Source: Hippopus hippopus
Lineage: Eukaryota; Mollusca; Bivalvia; Cardiida; Cardiidae
NCBI GenBank assembly: GCA_946811185.2
Contig: OX328112.1
Span: forward strand, 3,162,001 to 3,226,000
Reading direction: 5' to 3'
DNA length: 64,000 bases
Within the stretch, counting starts at the first letter, position 1; each line of letters opens with the position of its first letter. The notes below the pieces were generated by a model. The model had not been told where the DNA came from, did not search any database, and saw only the letters and a program-made list of their open reading frames with translations. This document shows positions 1 through 10,792 of the stretch, one piece after another. The position numbers were made by a program, and so were the translations under genes.

Positions 1-908
1 ATTAGCTCTACCAATCAATTAAGACTACTTAAATAGGAGAACTTTGTTATTAATTTTGATATCATTACAAACATATTGAGGTCGACCATGTTTGTGGATA
101 ATAATTTGAAAGATATCTCCTTATCAGACAGAGTAGAACAAAGATCAGGCTGCACATTCTGTGCAGTCTGATCTTGATCTACACTGTCTGCAAAAGGTCA
201 GCAAGTTATGCTCAGCAGGCTGTAAGGGTTAATCTATGTTAGAAGTGTTCCTGTATTTACATGGCCTAAAGGTATAATAACTCTGTAAATCTACACTTTG
301 GCTCAGCAAATTTCTGCTCCTGCTGAGGATCGAACTCAGAACTCCTCCAGAGTACATGTATTTTCAGAGGCGTTTTTCCATTTAAACTACAAGAGCTTTT
401 GACATTGCTTGCCATAGCAGTTTGTAGATCTATTTTTCAACATTTCAATGCATGAAATCAGTTTTATTGGAGAAAAAGTACCGGTCAGTTACATTCCCCA
501 CTTTATCCACAAACAGGGTCTCGTACAAACTCCACCAAAATGAGCTCTCCATCATCTACAATGTCTGCAGTAAAACTTGCCAGCAGTCTGCTAATGACAT
601 AATAAATCTAATTAATTAACATGAACTCACGGATCCAATAAGTCTACCTTCTTCATTGATGGTAGAAGATCCAAGCCAACCAATTCTGTCACTTAAATTG
701 TGAATGTTAGAAGATCCAAGACACTTAACACAATTAAAACTTAAAGGGGCTTACAAGGGGTGATCAAAAAGAATGTGGATCACCTCAGTATTTTGAAAAC
801 AACTAAGTAATACATGTAAGATTACAAAAACTTAAACAGATAAGCATTTATTATCTGGCAACTGACTCTAATACTGTTATAGTCAAGTTGGTGAAGTGTG
901 ACATCACT
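1..908. other. Non-coding start of window
   Basis: No gene is seen. The stretch is AT-rich. Its only clear structure is the family B palindrome near 141-176, annotated separately. A short phrase (agaagatccaag) occurs twice around 664 and 709, suggesting a small local duplication. Confidence 0.5.
90..228 (+). mobile_element. Family B palindromic MITE, partial
   Basis: The core is an interrupted palindrome, with GATCAGGCTGCACA (143-156) facing TGCAGTCTGATC (162-173). The right side runs through the family motif GCAAAAGGTCAGCAAG and ends TGTAAGG before a TTAA at 229-232. The left terminus cannot be placed. The match to the copy at 37832-38030 is in the core and the right terminus. Confidence 0.6.
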
Positions 909-912
909 TTAA

Positions 913-1047
913 CTCTTTACCAAACGTCAAAATTTTAGACCAGTCCAAATCAAAAACACTTGCAGACGACAAAATAAACTTAACTCAAAAATTGAAATTT
1001 GTTTCCTGTAGGGTAGAGAACATTGTGGGAAAAGGAGAATAACTATA
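913..1047 (-). mobile_element. Family A TTAA MITE, truncated
   Basis: This inverted copy starts after TTAA (909-912) with CTCTTTACCAAACGTCAAAA and reaches the first palindrome arm (GAACATTGTGGGAAAAGG). It breaks off there, so the second arm and far terminus are missing. Loss at the hairpin centre recurs in several copies of this family. Confidence 0.8.
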
Positions 1048-1830
1048 TATTATTTAGGAATATATACGAGGACTGTTCCATAAATTCGCAAAATTGTTGC
1101 CGAAATGTTTTGTTTTACATTCAATTCACACCATACTTTTAGAGATCATACCCTAACATAATGTCAAGTAAATGACAAATTTTGTCATGTCTTCTTCCGT
1201 TGTATATCAAAGAACCAACCAAGGTAGAGCAACTTAAAGCAAGTCAAAATTTTGACATTTTCATTTTTTAGAAAATGTGTAAAAATGTGTAAGCCGCATG
1301 TAAATTTGACATAAAAATGACTGATGTTACTGACTTTATTCGACTAAATTTGAAAACATTCCGTTGGATAGTTACATCTCAGCAGACATTGCAGTCATGA
1401 CTTTGGAAAAAAAAGGTCAGCTGATGATGTTGAGTTACATTTTATCATAAAATTTTGTGTGTGACTTAAACTTTCTCCTGCGAAAACACTAAAATGCCTT
1501 TTGGAATCAGACACTTTGCTGAATTGTTGTAAAACATTCATTTATAAATGGCAAGAAGGTTTTAGTAAAAGGCAGAAGTTCCATGTTCAACAATACAAGA
1601 CCGTGTTGTCCGGCAAGTAGTCAGACAGTGGGGAATTCAGCGCTCATCAAAGAAATTGATGGGGATAGAAGATTAACATTGAGATACACTGCACAAGAGA
1701 TAAGTCTATCAACTGCAGCAATATACAGGATCTTAACTGATGTTCTTAAAACTGTTACATTTGATCAGTGGATGCACAGACATAGAAATTGCATCGCAAC
1801 AGGGGGTGGCTATGCAGAGAACATTATTAG
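1048..1830. other. Non-coding stretch
   Basis: No gene or recognisable repeat is seen. The two short open frames around 1583-1964 run into the inverted repeat at 1831 and show no protein-family pattern. Confidence 0.4.
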
Positions 1831-1973
1831 TTGTACAGTCAGGTGGTAGGGGACTTGGAAACTTGTTTACGGCTGTGGTGAATCATGTCGCCCCGAGCCG
1901 AAAGCGAGAAGGCGACATGATTCACCACAGCCATGAACAAGTTTCCAAGTCCCCTGCCACCTGACCATACAAC
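1831..1973. repeat. Foldback element with 60-bp arms
   Basis: Arms of about 60 bp (1831-1892 and 1911-1973) are inverted copies of each other with only a few mismatches, separated by an 18-bp loop. Each arm carries CAGGTGG(T/C)AGGGGACTTGG followed by GGTGAATCATGTCGCC. There is no room for a coding region, so it is a non-autonomous foldback MITE or a recent inverted duplication. No target duplication could be identified. Confidence 0.75.
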
Positions 1974-2189
1974 AAATTTATTTTACTGCAAAGTTTCACC
2001 ATTCCAGTGTTTGTTAAGCGAATTTTACCTGTGTTTTGGTTAAAAAAAAATTGAGTACGCTGACTAAGTAGAATTTCCCTCCTCAGTGCCCCAACTCAAT
2101 GAAAACTGACGTCACTGGGAACTGACATCACTGAAACCTAAAAATTCAGACAAGCTAAAAATTCATCTCAATTTAATACTTACTTTGTG

Positions 2190-2470
2190 CTCAGGTGAGC
2201 TAAAAAATACAAGAGGGTCATATGGCCCAAAGTTGCTCACCTAAGTCTTAACCCATTTTTAATCTCTTTGGAAATTATGACAAACATTCTACCAAGCTAT
2301 CATAGTTATTGGACTGAAAATTGGGCCTCTAGCTTGTACACAAGCTTTTTCTAGAATTTCTCTCAGTGACCTACCTTTTAGCCCAACATAGCCCATTTTT
2401 CCATTGTACATATTATCAAATCAAAGATTCTGACCACCTTTCATAAGTACTGGAATGATCTATTTACATA
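2190..2470 (+). repeat. Remnant of 145-bp tandem-array (Helentron-like) element
   Basis: The terminal motif TGCTCAGGTGAGCTAAAAAA (from 2190) of one element is followed directly by the opening motif ACAAGAGGGTCATATGGCCC of another, and then by about one array monomer (CCTCTAGCTTGTACAC, TTTTAGCCCAACATAGCCC). The same unit is tandemly repeated at 29690-30935. This is a tail-to-head junction of two decayed elements. Confidence 0.7.
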
Positions 2471-2690
2471 TTTGCATGTTATTTCATTCCAAATAATAAT
2501 GAAAACCCTGGCTACTTACATTTATAGAAGACAAAAGAGTTGCCGCTGTCTTTCAAGAAATCTATGCAATGTCTCTCCATTGATTTGCTTTTAAATTCAA
2601 CAAGATAACCATTATCATAAGACTTGTATTTAAGCTTGTTATATCTACATGTAGCTAATATAATATGAATATAGGCAAAGCCTAAAGGCA

Positions 2691-2815
2691 AGTGCATCAG
2701 ATGTGAGAGGCTAAAAATTGCTGGAAATATAGTATGCCTGAACTGGGTATTGAACCCACAACCACCAGGTCATGAGTCAGGCACATGACAAACCACCAGG
2801 CTTCCTGGCCAGGCA
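2691..2815 (-). mobile_element. tRNA-derived SINE, family S1, 3-prime truncated
   Basis: Read on the minus strand, the head carries a tRNA-like B box (GTGGGTTCAATACCC) preceded by TGACTCATGACCTGGTGG. The body resembles the copies at 16092-16359 and 37300-37556 up to the ATGCATCAGA motif. The tail half is absent. Confidence 0.65.
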
Positions 2816-3094
2816 GGTTTCATTTCAGAATTTAATAAGTCAAAAACTACCAAGTTCATTCAAATGGTGAATTAAGTTTTTATACATGTTGAGAAATAGG
2901 TAGAACTATCACGATTATTTCATCTTGAATGTCACCATTTGCACAAATGAGAAATTTTGTGTAAAAATATGATCTGATCAATGTAAAATTTTCTTGATAC
3001 CAAAGTTTATCATGAATTTTTTTTTCAGAAATTTTTTCACTATCTAAATAAATATTCTAGGAAATGTAAGATCAGCCTCCAAAGAGTTTTGAGT

Positions 3095-3570
3095 TGTCTT
3101 GGGTGGCTTAGTGCTTAACCCTTTACCACACAATGACGACTTTTAACACCCCTGAAAGAGAAGGCTTTTGAAAACATTGTTGGAAAAGGAGAAAATGCTA
3201 GTTACCAGCATTTTCTCCTTTTCCCACAATGTTTTCTACCCAATCAAAGAAAAATCATTTCATATGAGCAACATTAAAACTGTCATCTGCAAATGCTTTC
3301 AATTCAGACAGGTCTAAAATTTTGTTGTGTGGTAAAGGGTTAAGGTGTTGAACCAGTAATCTTAAGGTCCTGGGTTTAATCCTAAGCCAAGATAATGTTT
3401 TACTTGTATGGTGGTTTCTATGGGTAAGGAAAGGCAAAGCCACATCCAAAACATGGACTGCTTGTAAAACCAAGGAAAATAATTATATGAAGTGAGCTGT
3501 CAGCTTGATACAACTGAAATGACTATAAAATGGAAGTACAACAGCAATTGATCAATCCAAAAAAGTCTTA
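3095..3570 (+). mobile_element. tRNA-derived SINE split by a family A MITE
   Basis: A tRNA-like head (TTGGGTGGCTTAGTGCTTAA) is cut by the MITE at 3119-3339. It resumes with GGTGTTGAACCAG and a B-box-like GGTCCTGGGTTTAATCC. The body continues to about 3570, where ACTGAAATGACTATAAAATG resembles the 3-prime block of S1 elements, and the tail is CAATTGATCAATCC. Removing the MITE and one TTAA rejoins the A-box region. Confidence 0.65.
3119..3339 (+). mobile_element. Family A TTAA MITE, complete (221 bp)
   Basis: The element is flanked by TTAA on both sides (3115-3118 and 3340-3343). The core palindrome is intact around a central T. It sits inside a SINE A box, which makes the target duplication unambiguous. 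Confidence 0.92.
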
Positions 3571-4567
3571 AAATATCATGGGCCTGATCAGTATCTGACA
3601 TTGGCATTTAAACTGAATTCATATCCATGTAGTCATTGTTTGACAACACAGTATTTGTATTTCTCAGTTAAAGTTATGAACAACAAGATGGTTTACATGC
3701 ATGGATAAAGGGAGACAGATCTAGGAAAGATTAAGAATTTTCAGAGATTTAGATTTGTAGATCTGAATCTTTGTAATTATTTGTTTGAATGGAGTTTTAT
3801 GTTACTTCCCATTGCAATTCAGCTTATGTAATGTCATTAATATCTTTACTTAGTAATGTTTCAATCAGTGCTAGCCTGTGGCTATGGTGTGCCTTGCACA
3901 AGGATACTCCTACATGACTGGCAGGGGTTTAAACAGGATTTCAAGAGAATAAACCCTTTGCCTTGACCTAGAAATAAATTTCAGTCACCCACAAAAACAA
4001 ATCTGCATAAAAGATATTTCAGTGGCTCCCAAGTCTTCGCTGTTACTTTGTCATAAATTTACTCTAAACAGTCAGGTCATCAAGCTGGTATGTTTTTTGA
4101 TGACTATGCAGCTGATGGTTTTGTCTGAATGAAATAAGCTTAAATTTGTTAAACGCAGATTAATACAGGGGTTGAAAAAGAAGGCATAATACCAGATTTT
4201 GTCTATGGAAGTCAATAGTAACTTTACAAAATTGATAAGCAATATCGTTCTGCAAAAAGAAGCCTTTAGACCAAAATATCATTTCTAGAGAAAATACATA
4301 GGGGAATATCCTTTTTTTTTTCTCATTTAAATGTTTAAACTTCTGACTCCATGTAACGTGGTAGTTCTAAATACTAGTACATTTCAACATGCCCGACATA
4401 ATGCCGTAAATTGGATGATTAGGAATGGTTCAGTCAATGAAGGCATTCTGTAGAAGCAATCATTTGAGTGGTAATTAGTTTGAGCCCTGGTGCAGACAAT
4501 CTTGGTGGTGTCTTTTTTCTCACCCTGGCCACTGTTGTTTCAAGGTGATGTGAATTTTCAAACTTCT
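3571..4567. other. Non-coding stretch
   Basis: About 1 kb without a supported gene, repeat array or RNA gene. It is AT-rich with short open frames only. Confidence 0.4.
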
Positions 4568-4571
4568 TTAA

Positions 4572-4792
4572 CCCTTTACCACACAATGATGACTTTTGAC
4601 GCCCCTGAAAGAGAAGGCTTTTGAAAACATTGTGGGAAAAGGAGAAAATGCTGGTCACCAGCATTTTCTCCTTTTCCCACAACGTTTTCTACCCTATCAA
4701 AGAAAAATCATTTCATATGAGCCACGTTAAAACTGTCATGTACAAATGCTTTCAATTTGGACAGGTCTAAAATTTTGTCGTGTGGTAAAGGG
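4572..4792 (+). mobile_element. Family A TTAA MITE, complete (221 bp)
   Basis: TTAA lies at 4568-4571 and 4793-4796. The palindrome centre reads GGTCACC, so the single middle base is C rather than A or T. This copy is very close to the one at 3119 across its whole length (both carry GACGACTTTTGACGCCCCTG-like left ends), so the pair is probably recent. Confidence 0.92.
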
Positions 4793-4796
4793 TTAA

Positions 4797-5630
4797 CAAG
4801 AATATTTGCTTAAAATCTAGTTTGACACATTTATAACTGCTACAGTTTAAAGAAATTGAAAAAAAGAAGTTGTGGTCTGTTGGAAAGACAGTTACCTCAA
4901 AGGTAAAAATCTCTCAAAAAAATAAAATCAGAGGAGTTCCAACAATGTAGACCCACTTTTAGAGAATATTATGAGTGTGGGTACAACAGATTGCACAAAA
5001 AAATCATATTCTATGCAAAGTGAAATCTAGATCTATTCTGTCATAAAACATCAAAGTGAATGCTGACAGAGTTTGATCAGATTTAGATTTTACTACAATG
5101 ATTATTATGGCATCTAGATCCAATTCAGAACAAAACAAATAGAATAAAAGAAACCAAATTCCCTCTGTTAAAAGAAAATGAAGAAAAATCACTGCTGCGA
5201 GTAGACCATTTTTTTAACTGGAAAAAATAAGGATTAACTTTTAAGCAGTTGTAATCTAGATCTCGATGAGAAAAAAGTTTTGTTACATTCTGTTCAGGAT
5301 GAAAGACACGCTCGTCAATCCGTAAATATCTACCGTACATAGATTAACAAACTTTGCTCGGGCCATGTTGACTTGGGGACAAGTTAAGTACTGGCCGAGT
5401 TGTTTCAGTTTCTTTACCGAACAAGACTTTAAAAGTTGGGGAAAACGTCCAAATAAAACGTGAACAAAGTTTTCAAAACCAAGAGCGCGAAAAAGCTTGA
5501 AAGCATAGATCTATTGGCTCACCCGAAATGGTTCAGCTGCTTTATTAATTCCCGTAATGTTTATGTCTGTATTTGGAATTTTCCGTAACTCAGAGAGATA
5601 ACAGAAAACACCAAGTTCCTTCGTATTTGA
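4797..5630. other. Non-coding stretch
   Basis: No supported gene. Short minus-strand open frames (5004-5340) overlap each other in different frames and show no family pattern. Confidence 0.35.
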
Positions 5631-5907
5631 CCAGATCTCGCGAGGGTCTGGTTTGTAGACTGGGACACTGTTTCAAATCACGTGATTATCAAGGGTGTAA
5701 GGAATTATAGGACAGAAACGCTCTTAGTGCCAGTCTTTTACGTCACTTCCGTCGGCCATATTTGAAAAATCTACTTTCGCTCCACCACTTTCTCAAAGGC
5801 ATAAGGTCACTCTCTTGCACTACGGATCATTCCCATTCACCTCTGTAGTTGGCTCAGAAAATAGTCCGTCATCACATGATATTTTTGTCACATGACCATA
5901 ACTCAAA
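5631..5907 (+). promoter_or_regulatory. Candidate TATA-less promoter
   Basis: A TCTCGCGAGG motif lies at 5635-5644, one base from the palindromic TCTCGCGAGA element found in animal TATA-less promoters. It is followed by CpG-bearing sequence, a TCACGTGA E-box-like palindrome (about 5678) and CACGTCACTTCC-like elements, and then by the ATG at 5908. No TATA box is seen. The call rests on motifs and position only. Confidence 0.3.
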
Positions 5908-6372
5908 ATGGCGACACAAACGCCGGTGAAAGAAAGACCAATCGATTGTTTTGTGTGCTGTTCAAACAGCATACGGCCAATCAGACTTAGTGGTAGGAAA
6001 TGTGAAAAAGAGGGATTTTCTGAAAAGCTTAACCCATTACCACACAATCCCTACTTTTGATGACCCCGAGAAAGAAGCCTTTGGAAAACATTGTGGGAAA
6101 AGGAGAAAATGCTGATAACCAGCATTTTCTCCTTTTCCCACAATGTTTTCTACCCTTCACAAAACAAATTTCAAATTTTCAGTCACTTTTATTTTGTCGT
6201 CTGCAAATGCTTTCGAATTGGACAAACCTAAAATTTTGTCGTTTGGTAATGAGTTAAATGTCTTTTAAAGGACGATAACTTGTTTTTTAATCTTACAAAC
6301 TTAGATCCATCGGCGTGTCGAAACTGTTGTCATCATTCATGGGCGCAGCCATCTTTTTTACAATTGGCGTAA
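5908..6372 (+). pseudogene. Zinc-finger-like small ORF split by a MITE
   Basis: A start in good context (AAAATGG) opens a frame with a C-x2-C pair (residues 14 and 17, DCFVCC). After 41 codons it meets a family A MITE and terminates inside it at 6058-6060. Past the MITE the same frame resumes at 6258 and runs to a TAA at 6370-6372. A second C-x2-C pair (ACRNCC) then falls about 44 residues after the first. Two C-x2-C pairs with that spacing suggest a ZAD-like or related treble-clef N-terminal zinc finger, but I do not recognise the protein. An uninterrupted frame of about 85 codons is unlikely, though not impossible, by chance in AT-rich DNA. It may be a first exon of a gene disabled by the insertion, or the MITE may be spliced around. 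Confidence 0.4.
6033..6253 (+). mobile_element. Family A TTAA MITE inside an open frame
   Basis: TTAA lies at 6029-6032 and 6254-6257. The left end is CCCATTACCACACAATCCC and the right end GTCGTTTGGTAATGAG. The CATTAC/GTAATG pairing replaces the usual CTTTAC/GTAAAG in both ends. The copies at 21266 and 26323 share the CATTAC left end, which marks a subfamily. Confidence 0.93.
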
Positions 6373-7324
6373 GATTCTGATCAGTAAAGAAGCTTGAAAA
6401 AATAGTTCCATTGTATATAGGTAAAATCATCAGTTTGAATGCACCTATAATGTATCCGGAATCATATTTCCTTTGTCTACTTTATTATGTTACACATGAA
6501 ACAGTTAAACAGTAACAAAACATGTTTTCCTCGGTTTGACAAGATTCTTGTCATTTAGCCCGTTGCAGAGATGTATGGTGAGAGTAACGAATGACAACTC
6601 TGCTCGGAGATTGGCATTAGGTTTGTAAATTTTTAACACCATCTCTACCAATAAGCTCTCGCTTACGTGAGGCGTCGCTCTGCGACGCCTCTTGTGTGCT
6701 GCTCGCTGTAAGTCAGAACTCATGAATCAACGACAAATATCAGTATTATTTATTTATTCCAATAAACATAGCCATGGAAGATCCTACACATGGTTATCTG
6801 CCTATAGGCTATGTCCTTGCTAGGTTCAGAATTCCAGGAGTTACTGACTCTTGGGCCCGAACTTTCAGGAGTGGAGTGGAATTTCCCAGAGTCAAAGAAT
6901 AACGTCCAAGGGTCAAAATTACACGGTTATCAATAATCATGGTCAGATAAGGGTGGAATAAAGACAATTTTTACTTTATATTTTTTATTTATGGACACAA
7001 ATTAGACAAGAAAATACCTTGTAGTATTTAGAGACTTGTCGGAGTGAAGTAGATACAAGAATTTTTAACTTGCAGCCCTGGGGCCAATCTCTCAAAACTT
7101 TAAGGTTTCGTAAGTTACGGTGAACTTTACAATCACTTTATGAGGACGTAAAAGAAACGCCATTTACGATCGTAACATTTAAAAATGACATCATTTCTTG
7201 ATACTAAATGGATTCTGACCGCATGACTGTCTGCGATCACAGACTGAAAACTTCCCGTTGCATAAAATCTCAAAGCCAATGTCATCTGCATCGGCACCGG
7301 AAATGCTTGATTTCGGTAAGTTTG
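6373..7324. other. Non-coding stretch
   Basis: No supported gene. A small hairpin lies at 6670-6690 (GAGGCGTCGC facing GCGACGCCTC). The rest is AT-rich unique-looking sequence. Confidence 0.4.
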
Positions 7325-8847
7325 TAGCTCAACTCAAGGTGAGCCTTCGTGATCGTGCTGTGTCCGTCGTGCATCGTGTCTCGTCCAGGCGTCAAAAAAT
7401 ACTTTGTGTGCACTCTAGAGGCCACATTTTTGGTCCAATAGTCATGAAACTTGGTCAGAATCTTTCTCTTTACAATATCTTAAACAAGTCCAAAATTGGG
7501 TCATGTCGGGCCAAATAGTAGGTTACCGAGGCAAATCCCTGAAAAACCTTGTGTGCACTATAGAGGTTACATTCCAGCCATATACTCACCAAACAGGGCC
7601 AAAATGCTTCTTTTTTTATGATATCAAAAAGTAGGTAACTGGGCCAAATCTAAGAAAAACCTTGTGTGCACTCTAGAGGCCACATTTTCAGCCCAATTAT
7701 CATGAAACTTGGTCAGATAGTTTGTCGTTATGATGTTTGTCATGATTGTATCTCTGGCAAGATTGAAATTGGGTTGCATTGGTTCAAAATGTAGGCCGAA
7801 TCTTAGAATAACCTTGTGTGCACTCTAGGCCACATTTTCAGCCAGATACTCAAGAAACAAAGTCAAAATTTTTACCTAGATGATATCTTGGATAAGACTG
7901 AAATTGGGTCATGTGAGGTAAAGAAAGTAGGCCTCTGTGCCAAATCCTGGAAAAGACCTTGTGCGCACTCTCTATGCCACATTTTAAGTTTGATACTTAT
8001 GAAACTTGGTCAGAATATTGTATTGATGATATATCCGACAAGATTGAAATTGAGTCAAGTCATTTAAAATAGGTCACTAGGGCAAACCTTAGAAAAACCT
8101 TTTTGCACTGTAGAGGCTGCATTTCAGTCTGATACATATGAAACATTGTAAAAATGGTTGTTCTGATGCTATCTCGGACAAGTTAGAAAGTTGGTCAAAA
8201 CAGGTTCAAGAGTTGGTCACTGGGCTAAATCTCAATCTAGAGGCCAAATTTTCAGTCTAACACTCATGAAACATTGTCAAAATGTTTATTTTGATGATAT
8301 CTTAGACAAATTTGAAATTTAGTCACAAAAGATCAATAATTTGATCTCTGGGCCAAATCTTAGAAAAGCTTGTGTACAGTCTAGATGCTACATCTTGAGT
8401 CTGATATACATGAAATATTGTCAAAATATTTGCCACTGGTTCAATCTGGCTCGATCAATTTCTCTCTAAGACTGATGATAGTCATTGCGACAGGATTCAC
8501 TCCTCTCTCACTGCTGACCATTGTTTCGACGATGGTTGTGAGAAAGCAGCCAGTGGCTTGGAAAGAGTATTGTGCGGAGTACTGGTAAAAAAAACTCTTG
8601 GAAAGCGTGGGTAGGTGCGCTGGCCGCCTCCATATAACTGAAATAATGTTGAAACGGCGTTAAATGTCATACAACCAACCAATCTAAATGTTTGTCTTGA
8701 TGATATCTCCATCAAGTTGGAAAGGTCAGTTAAAAAGAAGGTCACTTACAATGATGTTTTACATCATCACAACTAGGATCTCTTTCGTTTTAGCAATCCT
8801 AGATGACTTATTCAGGCGAGCGCTTTAGGTCGAATGGCCCTCTTGTT
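7325..8847 (-). mobile_element. Helentron-like tandem-array element, decayed, minus strand
   Basis: Read on the minus strand, the element opens at about 8847 with ACAAGAGGGCCATTCGACC. It contains six or more diverged monomers of about 145 bp, each with CCTCTAGAGTGCACACAAGG-type and AAACTTGGTCAGAAT-type blocks. It ends near 7325-7375 with a GACGGACACAGC-like block and AAGGTGAGCTACAAAC. Indels have broken the exact periodicity seen at 29690-30935, so this copy is older. A SINE interrupts it at 8433-8685. Confidence 0.7.
8433..8685 (+). mobile_element. S1 SINE inserted in the array element
   Basis: The body motif GTGAGAAAGCAGCCAGTGGC matches the S1 copies. The 3-prime block is CGCCTCCATATAACTGAAAT, then TTGAAACGGCGTTAAA, then the tail ACAACCAACCAATC. 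Imperfect 9-bp flanking repeats AAATATTTG (8424-8432) and AAATGTTTG (8686-8694) look like a target duplication. The tRNA-like head is badly decayed. Confidence 0.65.
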
Positions 8848-8849
8848 CT

Positions 8850-9240
8850 TTGGTGAAAAGTGAGTTATAAGCATAAATGTGGTTTGCACTTCTGTGCTAG
8901 TTTGTGAAATTTTCGATAAACCTGCTGTGATGTAGGAAGTGTGACCAACACATTTATTTCGGCTTCTGTGTACTGTTAATTTGCTCTGATGTACTGACTT
9001 TTTTCTCACAGCCTTATCTTCCCTTATGACGATTTTTTTTCGTCACAAAAATCCCTATCGTATGCTGGGTGCTGAGTTTAAGCACTATTTCGAGCCAGGA
9101 GATGACTATTTATTGGTCAGTATGCTGTCTGTCTGTCTAAACCTAATCACATAGCTTAATATCAGATTTACCATTAAACCTCAACAAATCTTCATGCTGA
9201 TTGCAAAATTTCGAATATGGCTAGTTTTTGGAAATAGATA
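8850..9240. other. Non-coding stretch
   Basis: No supported gene or repeat. Short minus-strand frames only. Confidence 0.35.
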
Positions 9241-9350
9241 TCTCCGTATCGGACACTATACATAAAATCAGATTGCACATTCTGTGCAGTCTGATCTTAA
9301 TATAAACTGTTCGCAAAAGGTCATTGAGTTGCGCTCAGCAGCCTTGGGGC
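9241..9350 (+). mobile_element. Family B palindromic MITE, partial
   Basis: The core ATCAGATTGCACA faces TGTGCAGTCTGAT (about 9269-9297). It is followed by the family right-hand motif GCAAAAGGTCATTGAGTTGC. The ends are not recognisable. Confidence 0.5.
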
Positions 9351-9435
9351 CAATATAAATTTCACAGAGAAATTTAAATGGGGCAAGAAATCGATGGTAA
9401 ATCCACTGTTGATTATGTATCTCTTTCATATTACT

Positions 9436-9461
9436 GAGAGAGAGAGATAGAGAGAGAGAGA
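9436..9461 (+). repeat. GA-dinucleotide microsatellite
   Basis: A run of GA repeats with one GATA interruption. A CT run lies about 1.15 kb downstream at 10602. Confidence 0.9.
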
Positions 9462-9687
9462 ATTGGAGGGTAGTTAGAATAGAAATTTGACAAGCAGATT
9501 ATTGTCTTTTTATTGAAGATCGTATGAATGAGGAAAATACAAAAGTTATGATATTCAACTTACCCATTTAATCTGTGTAAATTTCCAAATCACATTTACA
9601 TTTTATAAGAAAAAGGGTTCAATAATGTCGTGAAAACAAAAGAGTAACTTTGTACATGACATGTTTATGCAAGGAAAAGTAATTTAA

Positions 9688-9910
9688 CTCTTTACCACAC
9701 AATCCCGACTTTTAACGACCCTGAAGGAGAAGGCTTTTGAAAACTTTGTGGGAAAAGGAGAAAATGCTGGTAACCAGCATTTTCTCTTTTTCCAACAATG
9801 TTTTTTACAATTCCAAACAGAAATTTCGTTTTCAAAATCATATTTAAAACGTCATCTGCAAATGCTTTTTCAATTTGGACAGGTCTAAAATTTTGTCATT
9901 TGGTAAAGGG
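9688..9910 (+). mobile_element. Family A TTAA MITE, complete (223 bp)
   Basis: TTAA lies at 9684-9687 and 9911-9914. The left arm carries ACTTTGTGGG for ACATTGTGGG and the right arm CCAACAATG, so the two arms differ from each other at a few bases. Confidence 0.92.
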
Positions 9911-9914
9911 TTAA

Positions 9915-10600
9915 TCTGCATTTAAACAAGAAGGAAGTGGGTTAAAATGTTTTCTACAAGGAGTGAACTGAATCGGATACAGAATATTATTTCCATTTCA
10001 GAGTTATAAAAAAAACTGTAGAATCAGGCTGATCAGGTAGCTCTGACACTAGTATGTGGACAATGAATATTAAAGATCAGACATGGCATGATGCGTCGTC
10101 CAATCTCAATCCATGATGTCTGTAAAAATCTGGACACGCACTATAAATTTAGTACCACTTGCGTTTGACTGCATTCAAGAGCCTGTAGTAACAATGGCTG
10201 CAACAAGTAAACAAAGCGGGTGTTAAAATGCATTTAAATTTTAAATAATACCATTTAAAAGAGAGGAAATTATCTTGAAGATGGCAGTCTGTTATTGCAT
10301 GCTTGGGCCAAGTGTTTGTCTCTGGCAGAGAAATTAATGCAAAAATTAGGTTAAAAGTTGGGATGTCACTACATCTTCAGCTTACTTTTGGCCTGATTTG
10401 ACATGAATTCATTTTTCTGCCTTTACCTTACATTTGGAGAGAATACACAAATTGTCATCCTTGGAATGTTTCCATACTTTTAAATGGAATGATTTAAATT
10501 TAAAAAAATGATTCTGCTGTTGGGCTTTTGATACTGACTTTGTAAAAGGCAGCATAAGGTCATGTAACAGCTGTCTGATGAAATTAGCATTTTCTCATCA
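9915..10600. repeat. Dispersed non-coding repeat
   Basis: The block ATACCATTTAAAAG followed by a TCTTGAAGATGGCAGTC-type stretch and CTCTGGCAGA (about 10249-10335) is matched loosely at 28660-28730 (ATACCATTTAAAAG, TAGCTGGCAGA). The phrase TTTCCATACTTTTAAATGG (about 10469) recurs near 33585. No coding capacity is seen. It is an unidentified interspersed repeat. Confidence 0.4.
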
Positions 10601-10601
10601 T

Positions 10602-10632
10602 CCTCTCTCTCTCTCTTTCTCTCTCTCTCTCT
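10602..10632 (+). repeat. CT-dinucleotide microsatellite
   Basis: A CT run with one TTT interruption. It adjoins the 5-prime truncated SINE at 10640. Confidence 0.9.
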
Positions 10633-10639
10633 ACATTGG

Positions 10640-10792
10640 CACTACCTATGCCATAAGTGGCTTGGAAAGAATATCATGTGGAGTATGGTTAAAAGAAATT
10701 CATGGAAAGCATGAGTAGGTTCACTGGCTGCCGCCATATAACTGAAATATGTTGAAACAGCATTATACATCCTACAAACAACTCTTGCCATG
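10640..10792 (+). mobile_element. S1 SINE, 5-prime truncated
   Basis: The segment AGTGGCTTGGAAAGAATAT, then GCTGCCGCCATATAACTGAA, then GTTGAAACAGCATTA matches the 3-prime half of the copy at 8433-8685. The tail is CCTACAAACAA. Confidence 0.6.

Noticed and set aside
9436..10632. Opposed GA and CT runs as a functional pair
   Set aside because: They are short, imperfect, 1.1 kb apart and not part of any recognisable element. Most simply two independent microsatellites.
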